Of a DNA stretch of 64,000 nt, positions 1 through 12,389 are shown in pieces. The DNA comes from Ditylenchus dipsaci (lineage: Eukaryota; Nematoda; Chromadorea; Rhabditida; Anguinidae). A program made the translations under genes and the position numbers. The stretch covers positions 62,001-126,000 of the forward strand of contig SADC01000473.1 in assembly GCA_004194705.1 (NCBI GenBank), read 5' to 3'. Position 1 is the stretch's first letter. The number at the start of each line of letters is the position of its first letter. The notes under the pieces were generated by a model. The model did no database searches. It saw only the letters and a program-made list of their open reading frames with translations, and had not been told where the DNA came from.

Positions 1-294
1 ACCAATCGGTGACTGAAAATTGCGGTAAAATACAGTAACCCGATAAGTTAGGTTACCGTTAAGTACCAACGGTTAGTTACCCATAATACCGTAAAGTAAC
101 CATAGTTATATATTTTATTATTTAAATGAATTTCATCGCTGAACAATTAGCATTCGTTCAGACCTAGTCGGACGGCAGTCAAAGCTCGATACAGAAGCCA
201 TGGAGGCATTAAAATAGAATTGATGTATCGAGGTTTCGAATCTTTTAATATTTACGAGGGCACTGAGGGAGACACCATTAGAGGCCCATATATC

Positions 295-415
295 AGTTAA
301 CTGTACACCACAGTTAACTGCACAGTCGCAGTTAACTGTACAGCCACAGTTAATGTGTAGCCTCAGTTAACTGTAATGCCACAGTTAACTGCACAGCCAC
401 AGTTAAGTGTACAGA
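295..415. repeat. CACAGTTAACTG tandem mini-array
   Basis: About six to seven units of roughly 18-20 bp built around CAGTTAACTG, itself a palindrome. The corresponding array in the right direct repeat (about 60,930-60,990) has about four units, so copy number differs between duplicates. Confidence 0.8.
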
Positions 416-1448
416 GTCCCTTCTTCTCGACTTATTAACTAGTAACTCTGGGTAGCTTAAAAAGGTTGGGTAATTATTGGTAAGTTACAAACTTACCGTG
501 GTAGCTTACCACTGAACTCTAGTAAAATAACATTGGTGGTCCTGTTGTACCCTTATAGGTGCAAACACGATGCAGGCTCTTAACCGACAGGCGTCTGTTA
601 GCCCTTGTGTTTTGTGAGATAGGGTCCGAAAACTGTTTGAAAAAGACGGAAGTCGATTTAGAACGCACAAATATAATGTCAACTGTATTTTGTAAGTAAT
701 AATGAATTTTTAAAATATATTATTAATGGAAAGAAAACTTGTATTGCTCGTAAATGTGTAATAGAGTGCTTTAGTTAAAAGAAGATGAAGAAGGTCATTA
801 AAAAGAAGATTAGATCAATACTGTTCGCATACATACACGTGCTGATAACTTTTGCAGACATTTAATAGGCATTTTAAAGTGTGTCTAAGATAAGCAACTT
901 TTTCAGTCTAAAAGGACAGGCTAACTTGATAAGACCAGCCAAATGATTGTCGAAATTTTTACATGAAAGTTAATCCTTTTTTAGTAGAATAGTGCAAGTT
1001 TAAACTTTGTGTTTTGATTTTTAACTATCGAAAATCTTTTTAATAGTATTTTTTTCAATACCCGTTCAGTTACCATATTTATTTAAATAAGGCCTAGTGG
1101 TACTTATTTTTTAAAAACACCTAAAATAAAGAAAAAAATTTAGATCAATATCGAGATTTTCGGATGCTCAACCAAAAAATGAAATCAATAAAGCTCGTGA
1201 GAATTAAGAAGAAAGAGAAGGTTTGCGAAATATTTTCTCCGGGCCGAGATATAAGTTATCAAGGTTAGATCAAGTTTATCAAAGTTGAGGGTGGAGCCTT
1301 GTTAGATATTAGAAGAAATACGTTATAGATGAAATACGGTAACTTGCTGCATTTAGACCAACTGACTCATAAAATATGACCTTAACTTTCTGTCGATCAG
1401 GCTGACGATATCTATTAGCTGAAGTTAACAAAACAAAATTACGAAAAT

Positions 1449-2417
1449 TCGGCGCTACTGTAATATACCCCCCCCCAAAAAACGCTACTGTAATATACCC
1501 CCCCCAAAAATCGACCTACTGTCATATACCCCAAAAACCGACTTTTTTAGGGATGGTCAAAAACCATTTTTACACAATAATTTCGCCATAAAAGGACCAG
1601 AAAAGCAATTTAAATGGGATTGCGGGCTGTATTGGGAGGGGAAGGAATAATACAGGGCCACTTCTCGAGATGGTTGGTATCCTTAGAGTATTAATTCTCT
1701 AAGCGTCTAAGGGTGCTTTCAAACCCAGGAACTTGTGGTGCAGGCATAAGTATGAGTATTTCATGGACCAAGCGGATCAGCGGGTGGAACCCGCGGGTTT
1801 ACTCATAGGCCTAGCACTTTTTGAGTGCTAGGCTGAATTTTGATGCTGGGCTTCTGGCCCGGCCTTATAGAACGAGGGGAAATGCTCTTCGGCGAAAAAA
1901 TAAAGATGTTGAACATAGTTTTGAATACTGGGGCCTACCGCATAAATAACTCTGGTATGCATGTTTTTTCATGCATCCAGAGTCGCTTTCGAGTGATTGT
2001 GTCTAAGGTATGTGGGTGTGCGCATCTCAACTCCAAGCCCCCAAGCCCCTGCGCCCCGAAGGGGCGCAGGGGGCTTGAGAGTTAGAGATGCGCGCACGCA
2101 CATACCTTAGACATGATTCCGAGAAGTACACTTGATCATAAAATACATATAGAGTCTATTTTTGCCACGGCCCGAGTTGAAAAACATGGTAAGCAGCTAA
2201 AAAAAAGTGGCCCCTGTGTTATTCCCTTCCTCCCCCAACAGCCTTGAACCTAATTAAATGGTTTTCTAGCCTTTTTATGGCAAAATTTGACTTAAAAATG
2301 GTTTTTTGGACACTCCTAAAAAAGTCGATTTTTGGGGGGGGGTATATGACAGTAGGTCCGATTTTGGGGGGGGGGGTATATTACGTAGCTTTTTGGGGGG
2401 GTATATGACAGTAGCGT
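1449..2417. mobile_element. Foldback MITE inserted into the left direct repeat
   Basis: The ends are inverted copies: tcggcgctactgtaatatac on the left and gtatatgacagtagcgt on the right. Each end holds two or three tandem units of CTACTGTAATATACCCCCCC. The 7-bp sequence cgaaaat flanks both sides (1,442-1,448 and 2,418-2,424), and the equivalent site in the right direct repeat (about 62,041-62,055) has a single copy. This is a filled versus empty site with a likely target-site duplication. There is no transposase. The arms continue inward with a second inverted pair (about 1,600-1,660 and 2,200-2,270) and a central palindrome at 2,001-2,112. Confidence 0.85.
2001..2112. repeat. Palindromic module GTCTAAGGTATGTG
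   Basis: A near-perfect inverted repeat: gtctaaggtatgtg at the left and cataccttagac at the right, with a GC-rich centre (gcgccccgaaggggcgc). It sits inside the 1,449-2,417 element. Related copies lie near 4,197 (gtctaaagtaagtgggtgtg), 9,580-9,625 and 28,612-28,690, so this looks like a module shared among different foldback elements. Confidence 0.75.
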
Positions 2418-2424
2418 CGAAAAT

Positions 2425-3785
2425 CAATCTATGCACAAGGAAAAATTTTTCATAATGAAGCACAATTCGTAAACAAGTATATTAAATTAATACTTTTCAT
2501 TTAGCCTCACACTATTTTCTTGTCAATTTATTTTTACATCTATACACCGGTAGCTATAGTTGTTGCAGTGTAAAACAAAAAAACGCTAAAGACAAAAATA
2601 GCAAAAAGGGTAGAGAAATAGACAAATTTAAAAAATAATAATCCCTTACAAAAAATAATACGTAAAATCAATAGAAAAAATAGTAAAATGCGTATTTGTT
2701 CTACAAGCAAAATTCACAACAAAACTTTAAAAAGCCTCTTGCACTGATGCCGCTGATCAAGATTAGCTGAACAAGAAGAAAAAATAATTCTTTTAAGCAA
2801 AAGAAATGGTGTCTAAAGCAGAAGCAAAAGGTTGAAGGTCAGCAGACAGCCTAGAATTTAGTCTCTTAACTAAGAGAAAAGCAGCAAAACTTCTTTGCCT
2901 GTCTTCCTTTAAGATATTTTGCGTTCAGACACACGCAACACACTAATTTTATTATTTGCCAGACTAGTGCTATGTGCGTACTTTGATGGTTAGACAAGGC
3001 ATTTAGTTGTGGTGAGTGATCCTCTATTTCTCTGTCCGCCTGCTTTTTTCATTCGCTCTTTTTTTCGCTGTCAGATTGTCTAGTGCTGTTTTTATACGCA
3101 GTGGAAAATTCCTAGAATGAAAAAAATTGACTATTAGTTTAGATAGTTTAATGTAAACAAGTTTTTTTTAAAGAAATAAATATTGAGTCATGTTAAAAAT
3201 TTTGTTAGCAACATTTTCGTAAAATTCAAGCAACTTTAATTATTTATGTATGAGTCAAGCAATTTTATTAAATTTTCAACTATAAATTAATCAGCGAACT
3301 ATTTTTCCTTGAATTACACTATTTTTTGGTAGTTCTTAAAGACCATTGCTTAGCACTCTAAAGGCGGCTGATTTTCGAGGTCTTTGTATCTCCAAAATTT
3401 TAGGTACTTTTCCGTCGGCTTTTTTGTGGATTGCATGACCCAGTAGTGGTTCAGATGATGGCAATAACAGAGGCCTTAAAGAAATCATCATTCAAAAAAT
3501 GAGCAATTTCGGGCAGGAGTCTTTTATACCGCATTTCTCAAAAGTGTGTTTTGACCACTTTTTTAAGCTAACCCGGCTGTTATTTGGGTCGAAAACATGT
3601 TTTCAGGTGGTGGACGGATATATGTCTAAAAAACTTTTTTGCCTTAGCCTTAGGTGACCAAGGTAAAAGGTATCAGAGAGTAGCTGGATGACTGATTTTT
3701 TGTTCACATAGGGTGTTCTACCTCGGTTTGATCACTGGAGGTAAGCGAAAAGAATTTATATATACATTTTTGAACAATGCTCGGA
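2425..3785. other. Non-coding part of direct repeat
   Basis: AT-rich sequence conserved in the right copy (62,050-63,420). I find no gene, RNA or clear element in it. Conservation is at the DNA level only. Confidence 0.6.
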
Positions 3786-4210
3786 ATCATGTCTAAATGG
3801 TGAAAACCCAACTGGTATAGATTTTGAACGAACTTTTCAAACTTTTTATTAGAAACCGTTTATTTTCAAGGCGAAAGTTTATGAAAGGCAACTTTTAATA
3901 CCAAATTTTTTCTTGAATAAATCCTTTAAGATCAGATCAAAATAATCATAATGAGCTGAGAAAATCAATAGATGAGATGATGAGTGGTGCAAATTTTCGG
4001 ACTGGTCTACTCAAATAGCAACATCTCAGCTCATCATGATTTTTTTGATTTGATCTTGACGGATTCAGATTTGGTAAAAATTTCGTTATTAGAAGTGGGT
4101 TTTAAAAAACTTTCGCCATGAAATTTACGATTACTAATAAAAGTTTGAAAAGTTTGTTCATCAAGCTATACGAGTTGGGTATCGTCCGTCTAAAGTAAGT
4201 GGGTGTGCAA
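3779..4210. repeat. Foldback inside the direct repeat
   Basis: Inverted arms: gtgaaaacccaactggtat (left) pairs with atacgagttgggtatcg (right), and further in aatcataatgagctgag pairs with ctcagctcatcatgat. The outer ends carry gctcggaatcatgtctaa and gtctaaagtaagtgggtgtg, matching the module at 2,001-2,120. The foldback is present in both direct-repeat copies. Confidence 0.75.
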
Positions 4211-4352
4211 AGATTTGGGATTCTAAAAGATTGACAAATATTAAAAAAAGACATCTGGCAATCCTGGGTAGAGGCTCACAGAGTTGTAAAAGATTATAAA
4301 TAATATAGAATTCATTGCTAATCATTCCAAGCCAACTATTTTTACCAGCTTT

Positions 4353-5186
4353 TTTCTATTAAATAAAAAGAACATGATTAACCTGGTCAACTCTGCAGCT
4401 AGTTAGCTTCAACACCAAACTAGTGCACATTTTTCTAAATTTGGGCCTCTGAATCTATTTTACACTTTTGACTTAACGGGTGAGGAAAGTCTTGGGGGAT
4501 TTGAGCCACGTTGTTTTTAAAATAAGAGCTGTGAATCTTCTCTTTCATAAAAAGTAATATAAGTCGAACTCAAGCATTTATTGTACCGAGGTAAATCAGT
4601 GAAATAACAAAAAATGTATATATATGATTAAAAACATAGAAAAAATTGAGCATCAGCAATCGAAATATTTTTCAACAACACTGATTTGTTCTCGAACTTG
4701 AAAATTTAGCTCCTTAAAAGTCTTTCTAAGATCTAGTTTTGACACCTGAAAAAGTTTCTTTCTGATAAAAAAAACAAGCAGAAAAAATTAGAGTCAACCT
4801 ACATTTTCTTAGGCATATCCGACGTCCAAACTTCATATTCTTCAAGATCATAGCCAATAGACTCCACGAAGGTCATCAGCCAGCTGACAGGCTCATGCAT
4901 TCGAAAACGACGCAACTTGTAATGGTCTTCGGGCAATAGCAAGCAAATAATAATAATTTCTGAATCTTCAGCAGCTGGTTCACTTGGAGCGGATCAGCGA
5001 GAATTGCTTGTTTTATCAGCTCTTGCTTATTTCTTTTGACATATGGGGCCTTGTCCTCGCTAAAAGAGATTTTTTTTAAGCTTAGCGAACTTCAGTCTGA
5101 AGGACTATGAATGTTTTTAGGAGCGGCATTTCAAATTTGGTGAATTTTTCTATGTTTAAGAATAGAAAATTTTTTTATTTGCTTTT
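4353..5186. other. Unassigned AT-rich spacer
   Basis: No gene, RNA or repeat that I can support. Only short ORFs with no coding character. Confidence 0.5.
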
Positions 5187-5844
5187 AAGGGACCACCGCG
5201 GTTGATGACAATGGCAATTTCCAGTGACAGCACCCTAAGTGAACCACCTCCAAAGAGAATTAAAATCGAGGGGTAAGAGTTAAAGGTGTTGCGCTTATTA
5301 TTATAACTTTTTCTATGTAAAAATAATTAAGGTATTTCGCCACTTCGCGACGAAAGAACAGCACACTCCAATTGATGTTTTCTGAATATGCGCCACCCTT
5401 TTCCACGGCCAGAGAACTCATACTATTGGGGGGACAGCGGTGCACTTGGGGTTTACGTTTCAAGATTTTGATCACGGGGACAGCTTTTACATTTCACAAA
5501 AACACAAAAATATTTTTGTTTACGATTAAAATTTGGACGCTACCGGTAATACCGCACCCCCCCCCCCCAAAGCTACTCGGGAATACTAACCACCCCCCCC
5601 CAAATCCACCTGCTCGCTTATACCCAAAAATACCGACCCCAGTGGTGCACTTGGGCTTTTACGCCTTAGCCCAATTCCATTGAGCCATAACCTAATATTA
5701 CTGATGGTTGATTCGCCTCGTCTAATACATAAAATTTCAGTTGCAATTAAGAAAATAATTTGAAAAAAAATTCAGCATTTCAAGCTGTCCCCCGCAAATC
5801 CAGGAACTCGAAATTGCCATTGTCATCAACGGCGATGGTCTTTT
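5187..5844. mobile_element. MITE, GGACCAT-end family, copy A
   Basis: Ends: aagggaccaccgcggttgat (left) and atcaacggcgatggtctttt (right), inverted relative to each other. The interior holds C-tracts of the CTACTGTAATATACCCC type (about 5,545-5,640) and two copies of ggtgcacttggg (about 5,440 and 5,645), the second also found near 25,541. It has no transposase. The 103-codon ORF across it is repeat sequence and not a gene. Confidence 0.75.
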
Positions 5845-6480
5845 AATTTTTTCAATGTTTCTACTCAGAAATATTCACTACAGTCTTAAGATTACACTAA
5901 ACAAAACCTTTCTGGCTGACGTATTCGAGTCAGTTGCTGTTGTTTATCTTGGTCTATGCTAAAGACTTGTTGTACTCCTCTTGCTGAAATTCACGAAGCT
6001 GCTCTCGGTCAAGGCAACTAACTCTGTAGCAACATTTTGAGTCAATACTTCGGCATGTGTGTTAAATCCCAGCTTTAGTTTTCTTACAACTAATGATATT
6101 TCATCATATCCTGTAATTGAAGAAATCATAAAAAACTTGTCTAAAATTTGCTAGCAAATAATTCAGGTTGACCCAGAGCAGATATTATACATTGCTTTTT
6201 ATTGTTAAATACGTGTTACATAAACTTTGACTGAAACGCGAAAAATGTAAAATTAACACGAGAAGGACGGGTGATAAGACCTTGACGGTTAGTCTCAGAA
6301 TTTTACGCTGAACACGTTAGTGAAAAAAGTTTAAAAAAGGCACAATCTGGTAGTTATGACCTACTGAACCAACCAAGTCATGATTTTTGCTCATGCAATT
6401 TCAAAAGGGTAGGTCTCATCAATTTTAATATCAATTTAAATGTTTGATGGTGAAAAAGAAGGGCAGATCTTGGAAGGTAT
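5845..6480. other. Unassigned spacer
   Basis: No gene or structured repeat that I can support. Confidence 0.45.
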
Positions 6481-6840
6481 TCAGACCATAGACCATGGAT
6501 CATAATAAGGGATAATCCTTGATCCCTGATCCGTATTCAGACTTCAGATCAGAATCAAGGATAATCTTTGATCCTCGATCCTGGATTCCTGATCTGGCCT
6601 GATCCAGTCGTTATCGGGACTGATCCAGTCCTGATCGGCCTGACCCGTCATGGCAAGAGAATTAGGGTAGAATAGTGCTTCAGGCCAGATCAGGACTGAA
6701 TCAGGACGGATCAGGACTAGATCTGACCGGATCTGGCCGGATCAGGCTTGATCAGGGCAAATCAGGCCGAGTCAGGCCGAATCATGGCGGGTCAGGACTG
6801 GATTAGGCCAGATCAGGGGTAGATCAGGCCGTCAAATGAG
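6481..6840. repeat. Degenerate GATC-rich array with opposed halves
   Basis: A dense run of ~10-bp units such as gatcaggactg and gatcaggccg on the right, and their reverse complements (tgatccagtcctgatc) on the left, around a short unique centre near 6,655-6,680. GATC and TCAGG recur dozens of times. It would fold into a long hairpin. Base composition differs sharply from the AT-rich surroundings. Confidence 0.8.
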
Positions 6841-7029
6841 GTATTTATAACGATTAAATGTAAAAATTTTACTAAAGAAGTAATTGTGTCATTTTCCATA
6901 AGCATTGTTGATATTCAAAAAAGCACTAAAAATTGTGATAAGATCATGTCTTCAGTTACTTATATATACATTAGACAGAGCAGGAAAACTGCATCAGAAG
7001 TTTGAAGCACAGTAAAATGGGCTTTAAGA

Positions 7030-7408
7030 GTGTTTCGCAAAGAAACTTCAGATATTTTTTTGACGTAAAAGTTAATTTTACTAGAGCCCTCTAAGTTCTC
7101 AAACTCTAACTTCTCACACCAGATTCGTGTTCAGCATGGTCCATTTGCTTGTTAAACTGTCCTTAAACCATGCAGTTTAGAGTGAAATTTTGAATCCCGC
7201 TCAAGACACAATTATTCAAATTTTGAAATTTTTGAAATTTTAATGTTTTTCTTGTCTTGAGCGGGATCAGAAAATTTCACTGTAATTCTTATGTTTAAGT
7301 GCGAATTGACCATGCTGAACACGAATCCGGTGTCAAAAATTGTAGTTTTTTCAGCAAAATATAACTTTTACGTTAAAATTGATTTCGGAGTTTCTTCAGA
7401 GAGAAAAA
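7030..7408. repeat. Foldback element, ~380 bp
   Basis: Inverted arms: ttcgtgttcagcatggtc at about 7,125 pairs with gaccatgctgaacacgaa at about 7,310; gtgaaattttgaatcccgct pairs with gcgggatcagaaaatttcac; outer arms pair agaaacttca with ggagtttctt. No coding sequence. Confidence 0.8.
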
Positions 7409-9490
7409 CTACCAATCATTGAAGTTGTAAAATTAAAAATTGACCAAATCTACCAATTTGAAATTGCATGAGCTCATTACACCCACTCTCACATTCTGCT
7501 AAGAGTAAGACAGGAAACTTCTGAAACTGGCTGACAATGAAAAATAATGCTTCACGAACAGTCGAGAGGAATACATGAGAGTCAACCACGAAAGTGAGCC
7601 CATTGCTCCGCGTGTCCTAAGATCAAGAATACGACTATAGTCTTGCTGAAAAAGACTCAAAGAATTCTCATCTCTAGTCAACTAATCTCCTGTAATTCGC
7701 ACTTAGAGTCAGCCACTCAGACATCATAGATGAATGACACAAATGAATGACCAAAATTTCTTTTTTAGATTAAGCTAAATCGATCTGTGTTTGCAGAATT
7801 GGAAAATTTGATTTAGTAAAAAAAAGTAGTCTTTGAAAATGTATCGAAAAGCTTATTGATAAATTGTGCAACTAGCCTTGTATGATCGATACTGGAAAAT
7901 ATTTGTGCACTTTTGACCAGAACAACAGCAAAGGGTATCTAGAGATTGGAACGTGTTTGATTTTTTGGCTCACATCTATCATCTCATAACATGAAAGCAT
8001 TCATACAACTGGCTGCTTTTTTCGCTCATGTCCCAAGCCAGACACGAACTCCGATTTGAGCGCAGAACTGACCGCTTCAGAGCACATAATCTAAAAATAT
8101 TTTTTATACTAAATATGTCTAGAAGTTAGTAATTTAGCTGTTTTTGCAAATGACACTGAAAGCAGGTGAAGGCCATCAGGCGAATTTTGGAGAAATTCAC
8201 GAATTTAAAGTTTAGCAAAAATTTGATGGAAAAATTTATGAAACAACGGTTTCTGATAAGTAAAAAGTGGTTTTTTCAAGTTTTTTGCGTCGTTATTAAG
8301 CGCGAGAAACATGTTTATGGTAGAATTAAGCATTAAAAAAAATTTGCCTTAGAAGACCGGGGCAATAATGTATTCTACCCCGGTTTGTCATTAGAGCTAG
8401 GCAAAAAGAACCTCTATATGTGTTTTTCATGAGTAATCAGGGTACAGTTTTGAACCTCGCTTATCGGGCACCCCCAAATGTTCGTCCCCGCCTTGGGTGC
8501 TTGATTGATTTTTGCAGTCTTTTGTCAAATGTGATTCGCCAGTCTGGTCCGAAATATGCAAGGATTCACCGGTCGCTTTTCTGAAACCATTATATTCTGC
8601 CGAAATGACCCGTAAACCTCAATTATCCGTACCCATTTGCACCCGAGTTTTAAGCTGGGATAACCGAGGTTAAACCGAGACAAAAAATAAATGATTTTGG
8701 AAAAAACGACCGGTAAAATTAGAATATTTACGATATTTTTTGACTGGAGTGAAAATCACATTTGGCAAAAAACTTTTAAAAATCAATGAAAAAAGTGTCA
8801 AAAGTTTCAGTCAAATTTTTAAAATTTTGTTTCCAAATCCTAATATTATGTTTTTTCAACTAATAACGAAGTGAAGAAAGCTCAAAAAAATATCAGGATT
8901 CATTTTTGGTAGGATGTGTGTAACTAACTTTAGCTCTTCGCCGAAATAGTTATTTTAGCTTGAATTTGGATGAATAAATTTACATTCTGAGCAAAATTGT
9001 TGCCAGCAGTCGATCTATCATCATGAAGGTACAAAGCTAATGATCTACGTTCTGTTGCAGCATCTCGCAAAGTCCGTGCGGTTCCAGGTATATCTCGAAA
9101 GCTTTGAAAGAAGCCTTGCGCAAACTTCCATGGAAAAATGGTGCGAAATTAGGGCCGTATCTGCAAAACCGTCAACAGATGCTAAATATGTCAAAAGATT
9201 ACCTGGCTCTGGAAGACCGATGCGAAAAGTGCTAAAAATTTATTTAGTTAAAATAATTTTTTGTCTTTTGATTTATCAAAGACTGAAATTACTGCTGCAA
9301 CTTCAAAATTTCAGCGTTTACATAATTTTATGCTAAATCAGTAATCATCTGTGTCATGAAAGGCCAGTTGCTCGTTTTGAAGTATTTTAGCGTCAGTTTT
9401 CCACAATTTTCACATTTTTAGGCTTAAGTGTATTAGGCAAGAGTAGGCCAGCAGGCAGGGATGGGAGATGGGGGGGGTCCTTTTTCACTA
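7409..9490. other. Gene-free spacer with weak transposon-like trace
   Basis: Mostly unassigned AT-rich DNA. One plus-strand ORF near 9,040-9,330 contains VKRLPGSGRP, which faintly resembles the basic stretch of Tigger-type DNA-binding regions. Nothing else supports a transposase. Confidence 0.3.
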
Positions 9491-9499
9491 ATTTATAAA

Positions 9500-10101
9500 A
9501 ATGTTTAAACGACTTCTAAGTAATTTTTATATGCTTAAAACGATAAAAAAATTATTTTCTGACACTTTACACACAAAAGCCGCGATTGCGCACTCACTTA
9601 CCTTAGGCATGCTTCCGAGCAAGAATCATGATCGAAAATGGGCTGTACCGGAGAATTCGGTCCCCTTTGCCTTGCCCCACCTGTTGTTTTTATTGAAAAA
9701 TGGCTTGGTCCCCCCTGTTGTTTTGAAAGTTATCATGGTTAGGTGATTATGTTAACTGTAATCACCATGATCACTGTAATCACCATATTATCATAACTAT
9801 AATTGACAGAGGGACCAAGCATTTTTCAATAAAAAACAACAGGGGGGACCAAGGCAAAAAAAGGACCGGATTCTCCGGTAGACCCCAAAAATGTATAAAG
9901 AGCTTTTTTTCCCAGCTCCAGTGACCAAAACGGGTAGAATACGTTAATACAGGGTAATCACATTGGTCCCCTAGGGCAAAAAATCACATTTTGGTCAAAA
10001 TATACATTTTCGAAAATATATTTTTTACGTGGAGAGTGTCATAAAATGACTTCTTTATCGTTTTAAGCATATAAAAATTACTTCGGAGCCATTTAGACAT
10101 G
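9500..10101. mobile_element. Foldback element with nested CCTTGG-family palindrome
   Basis: Outer arms: atgtttaaacgacttctaag (left) and cttcggagccatttagacat (right), followed inward by atttttatatgcttaaaacg and cgttttaagcatataaaaat. Nested at 9,645-9,881 is a second inverted repeat starting at taccggagaattcggtcc and ending ggaccggattctccggta, which contains the sequence ccttgccccacctgttg and its inverted partner caacaggggggaccaaggc. No transposase. Confidence 0.8.
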
Positions 10102-12290
10102 ATTTAAAAATTGTTAAAAATGCGCCACAGTTCATTACATGCGATAGAGCCTTGAAAGTATAAAAAATCACTTTTTCTTGTACTTGACCAAGTTTTTTCG
10201 AAATCCTAGTGATTTCCTCAAAAGACCATCTGGCTATATGAGTTGAAGCTGAATTTTTTCGAAAAAAAGTTTAATTTTTTAGATTGAAAACTGGTTAGTA
10301 ATTTTTGTATCATATTTAGCACAAAAAATTTGCTTGAGACGTGCTTTGGGTCACTTCTATAAAAAATATGGGGTGGTGGCAGGTGGTTTTAAAACAATAA
10401 TTTACAAACAATAATTCTAGTTTAAAATAATTCTTTAGTTTACCTGCGTGGCCTCCGTAATAGAAAGAGAATTGTTTTGGAATTAAAGGCGTTCTGTAGT
10501 GAAAAGTATAAACCCTAATACATGTTTTTTAATATAAATTCACAAAAACACTCTTGCTGACAATTCTTTTTGTTTGGTTTCCTCATCCGGAAAACAAGAA
10601 AGGTCATCAAAGTATGAATCAAAGTGTCTACCAATGTTCGCCTTCATCACTTCTTCGCTTTCTAACAAGTCTACAACCTCTAGTTTATTGTCGGTGTCAG
10701 ACATTCAGATTTTGAGCTACTAAATTACTTGAATAAAGTAATGGCGATTTTTACCAGGTGAAAATTTGACGATTTGTAACAAATGAAAAACAATTCGCAT
10801 AAAATTATAGCATTTCAATAATAGTCAAGGTAAAACATTGCTTCCACTCGTAATCGAATCAACGACCGACTTTCACAGTCCGCCGCTGCTTAACTATCGT
10901 GAAAGCTCAAGTCCAGCATGAAATTCGGATTTATTTTGGCTTTTTGTTGTTTTACAATCTTTTACCTCGAGTGTTATTATTTGTTGCAACATTGTGCAAA
11001 AATAGCATAAAAAAAGTAAAAGTAAGCATGAAATTAATTTTGCCGTCTTGCTTCATACTTCAACATTTTGTGATACATTTTGCAAAGATATTGCAATGAA
11101 TAACAGTGTTTTACTTTGAAAAAATTGTTTAGATACTTGACTTTTTGACTGCGATTTGAAAAAGGAGGCACATTTCAGCCAGAACAAGGCAGATAATAAT
11201 ATTTATAGCCTTAATATTATATAAATATAAAACACTCTAGCTACGTTCAAAATTTGTTATTTGAGCACGAAAACGGAAAAAATTGGCGTATATTAAATTT
11301 CGATTTGAGAAAAAATTTAAATTATGTTGAATATAGATAAGATTGTGGAACTTATTTAGTTTATTGATTAAAAAATATATTTATATTATTAATTAAAAAA
11401 TTTATTTGTATTTTTAAAGCAGCAATCGAAGTGCAGGTTAGGAGAATGGCTGAGGTAAATGACTTCTATGAATGCCGGCTACTGTAAGGAGGCGGAAAAC
11501 GCGTCAAACAGATAAGCAAAAAATTCACTCTGCTCCGAGATATAGACCCTCGAAGTTGGGGTGCCGCCTTATTAGAGGTGCCGCGCTCATTACAGAAAAT
11601 ACGGTGGATATTTCAGTGCTTAGCTATTTCGAGATCGAGAGCAATTAATGAAGCTTTGTCTATGTTCTTTGCAATTCTACAATGTTATTCAGCGATATTT
11701 TCTCACATCTCCACATCTTCTGGTTAACCGGGACATAGGCATTTTAATCATGAACAAGTAATGTTTACCCCGAAAACTATCTCTAGAGGACATATTTTTA
11801 GAAAATATTTACCACAGTTTAGCGCCAAAATACATTAAAGCTAATTTGTAGTTATTGATTTGCTTATTGAAAAATACAGATATGACTGCATATTTTGTGG
11901 TCCCAATTGCTGAATATAGCCCATATTTGGGAAAGATTCAGTTATTTCTCTTTATCTCATTGTTCATCTTATCACATTCAATAGAAAAAAAAAAAATTCA
12001 AAACAAAAAAAAAAAAAAATAAAAAAAAAAACGGAAAATTGAATTCGCCATGAACAGAAGGCTTTGTTGAGAGAGAATTGCCGTTGTTACTATTTGCCAG
12101 TTTCTGTGTTATTATGATTGTTAAAGCATCAAATTTTTTGACATTGATGATAGTTACTCTGAAATGTGTATGAATTTTTTCCCTCGATTTTTTAAGTTTC
12201 TTTTTTGCAACGCGTAGCGCACTAACTTAAGGTTATGCTTAGCCTTAGGCTTAGATGAAAAAAGATCTGCTTAGAGAAAAATACTCTTTG
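10102..12290. other. Gene-free spacer
   Basis: AT-rich, with an A-rich low-complexity patch at about 11,985-12,035. Apart from the tRNA-like piece at 10,848-10,905 I see nothing supported. Confidence 0.5.
10848..10905 (-). repeat. tRNA-like fragment
   Basis: On the minus strand the order is ttaagcagcggcgg, gactgtgaaagtc, then gattcgattacg. This resembles an anticodon arm with the loop CTGTGAA followed by a B box (GATTCGATTAC). It is probably a tRNA-derived repeat relic and not a working tRNA, because a full acceptor stem is not visible. Confidence 0.4.
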
Positions 12291-12317
12291 CAGGGTGGTG
12301 AGAGTGCACTGAGGTAT

Positions 12318-12389
12318 CTGTCCTGCAGTGGGAATCGAACCGACGGCTGACTTCACAGTACGCAGCCTTTACTACTAGGCACCGATGCT
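12318..12389 (-). repeat. tRNA-like pseudogene with A and B boxes
   Basis: On the minus strand: an A-box-like gtgcctagtagtaaaggc, a middle part with gtactgtgaagtcag, and a strong B box ggttcgattccc. Spacing is close to that of a tRNA, but the anticodon stem does not pair well. The same order recurs at 20,645-20,715 and 10,848-10,905, which points to a tRNA-derived repeat family. A real tRNA-His (GTG) is the alternative. Confidence 0.45.

Larger units (their letters stand above)
1..4352. repeat. Left copy of long terminal direct repeat
   Basis: This stretch is collinear with 60,633-64,000 in the same orientation, with scattered substitutions and 1-bp indels. Shared landmarks include the start (accaatcggtgactg versus accgattggtgactg), the CACAGTTAACTG mini-array, the stretch around ctaaaggcggctgatttt and the foldback near 3.8-4.2 kb. 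The left copy is longer because it contains an inserted foldback element at 1,449-2,417. I see no convincing open reading frame in it: the short ORFs do not look coding and are not conserved in frame between the copies. The right copy is cut by the window end, so full unit length is unknown. It could be a dispersed repeat, or the boundary of a ~60.6 kb tandem duplication. Confidence 0.9.

Noticed and set aside
295..415. CACAGTTAACTG array considered as a CRISPR-like repeat
   Set aside because: Units are contiguous without unique spacers, in an animal genome; it is a minisatellite.
5372..5683. 103-codon plus-strand ORF
   Set aside because: It runs through C-tracts and MITE interior sequence; Pro-rich by composition.
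9040..9336. ORF with VKRLPGSGRP, considered as a Tigger-like transposase fragment
   Set aside because: A ten-residue resemblance is too little; no DDE or CENP-B-type region follows.
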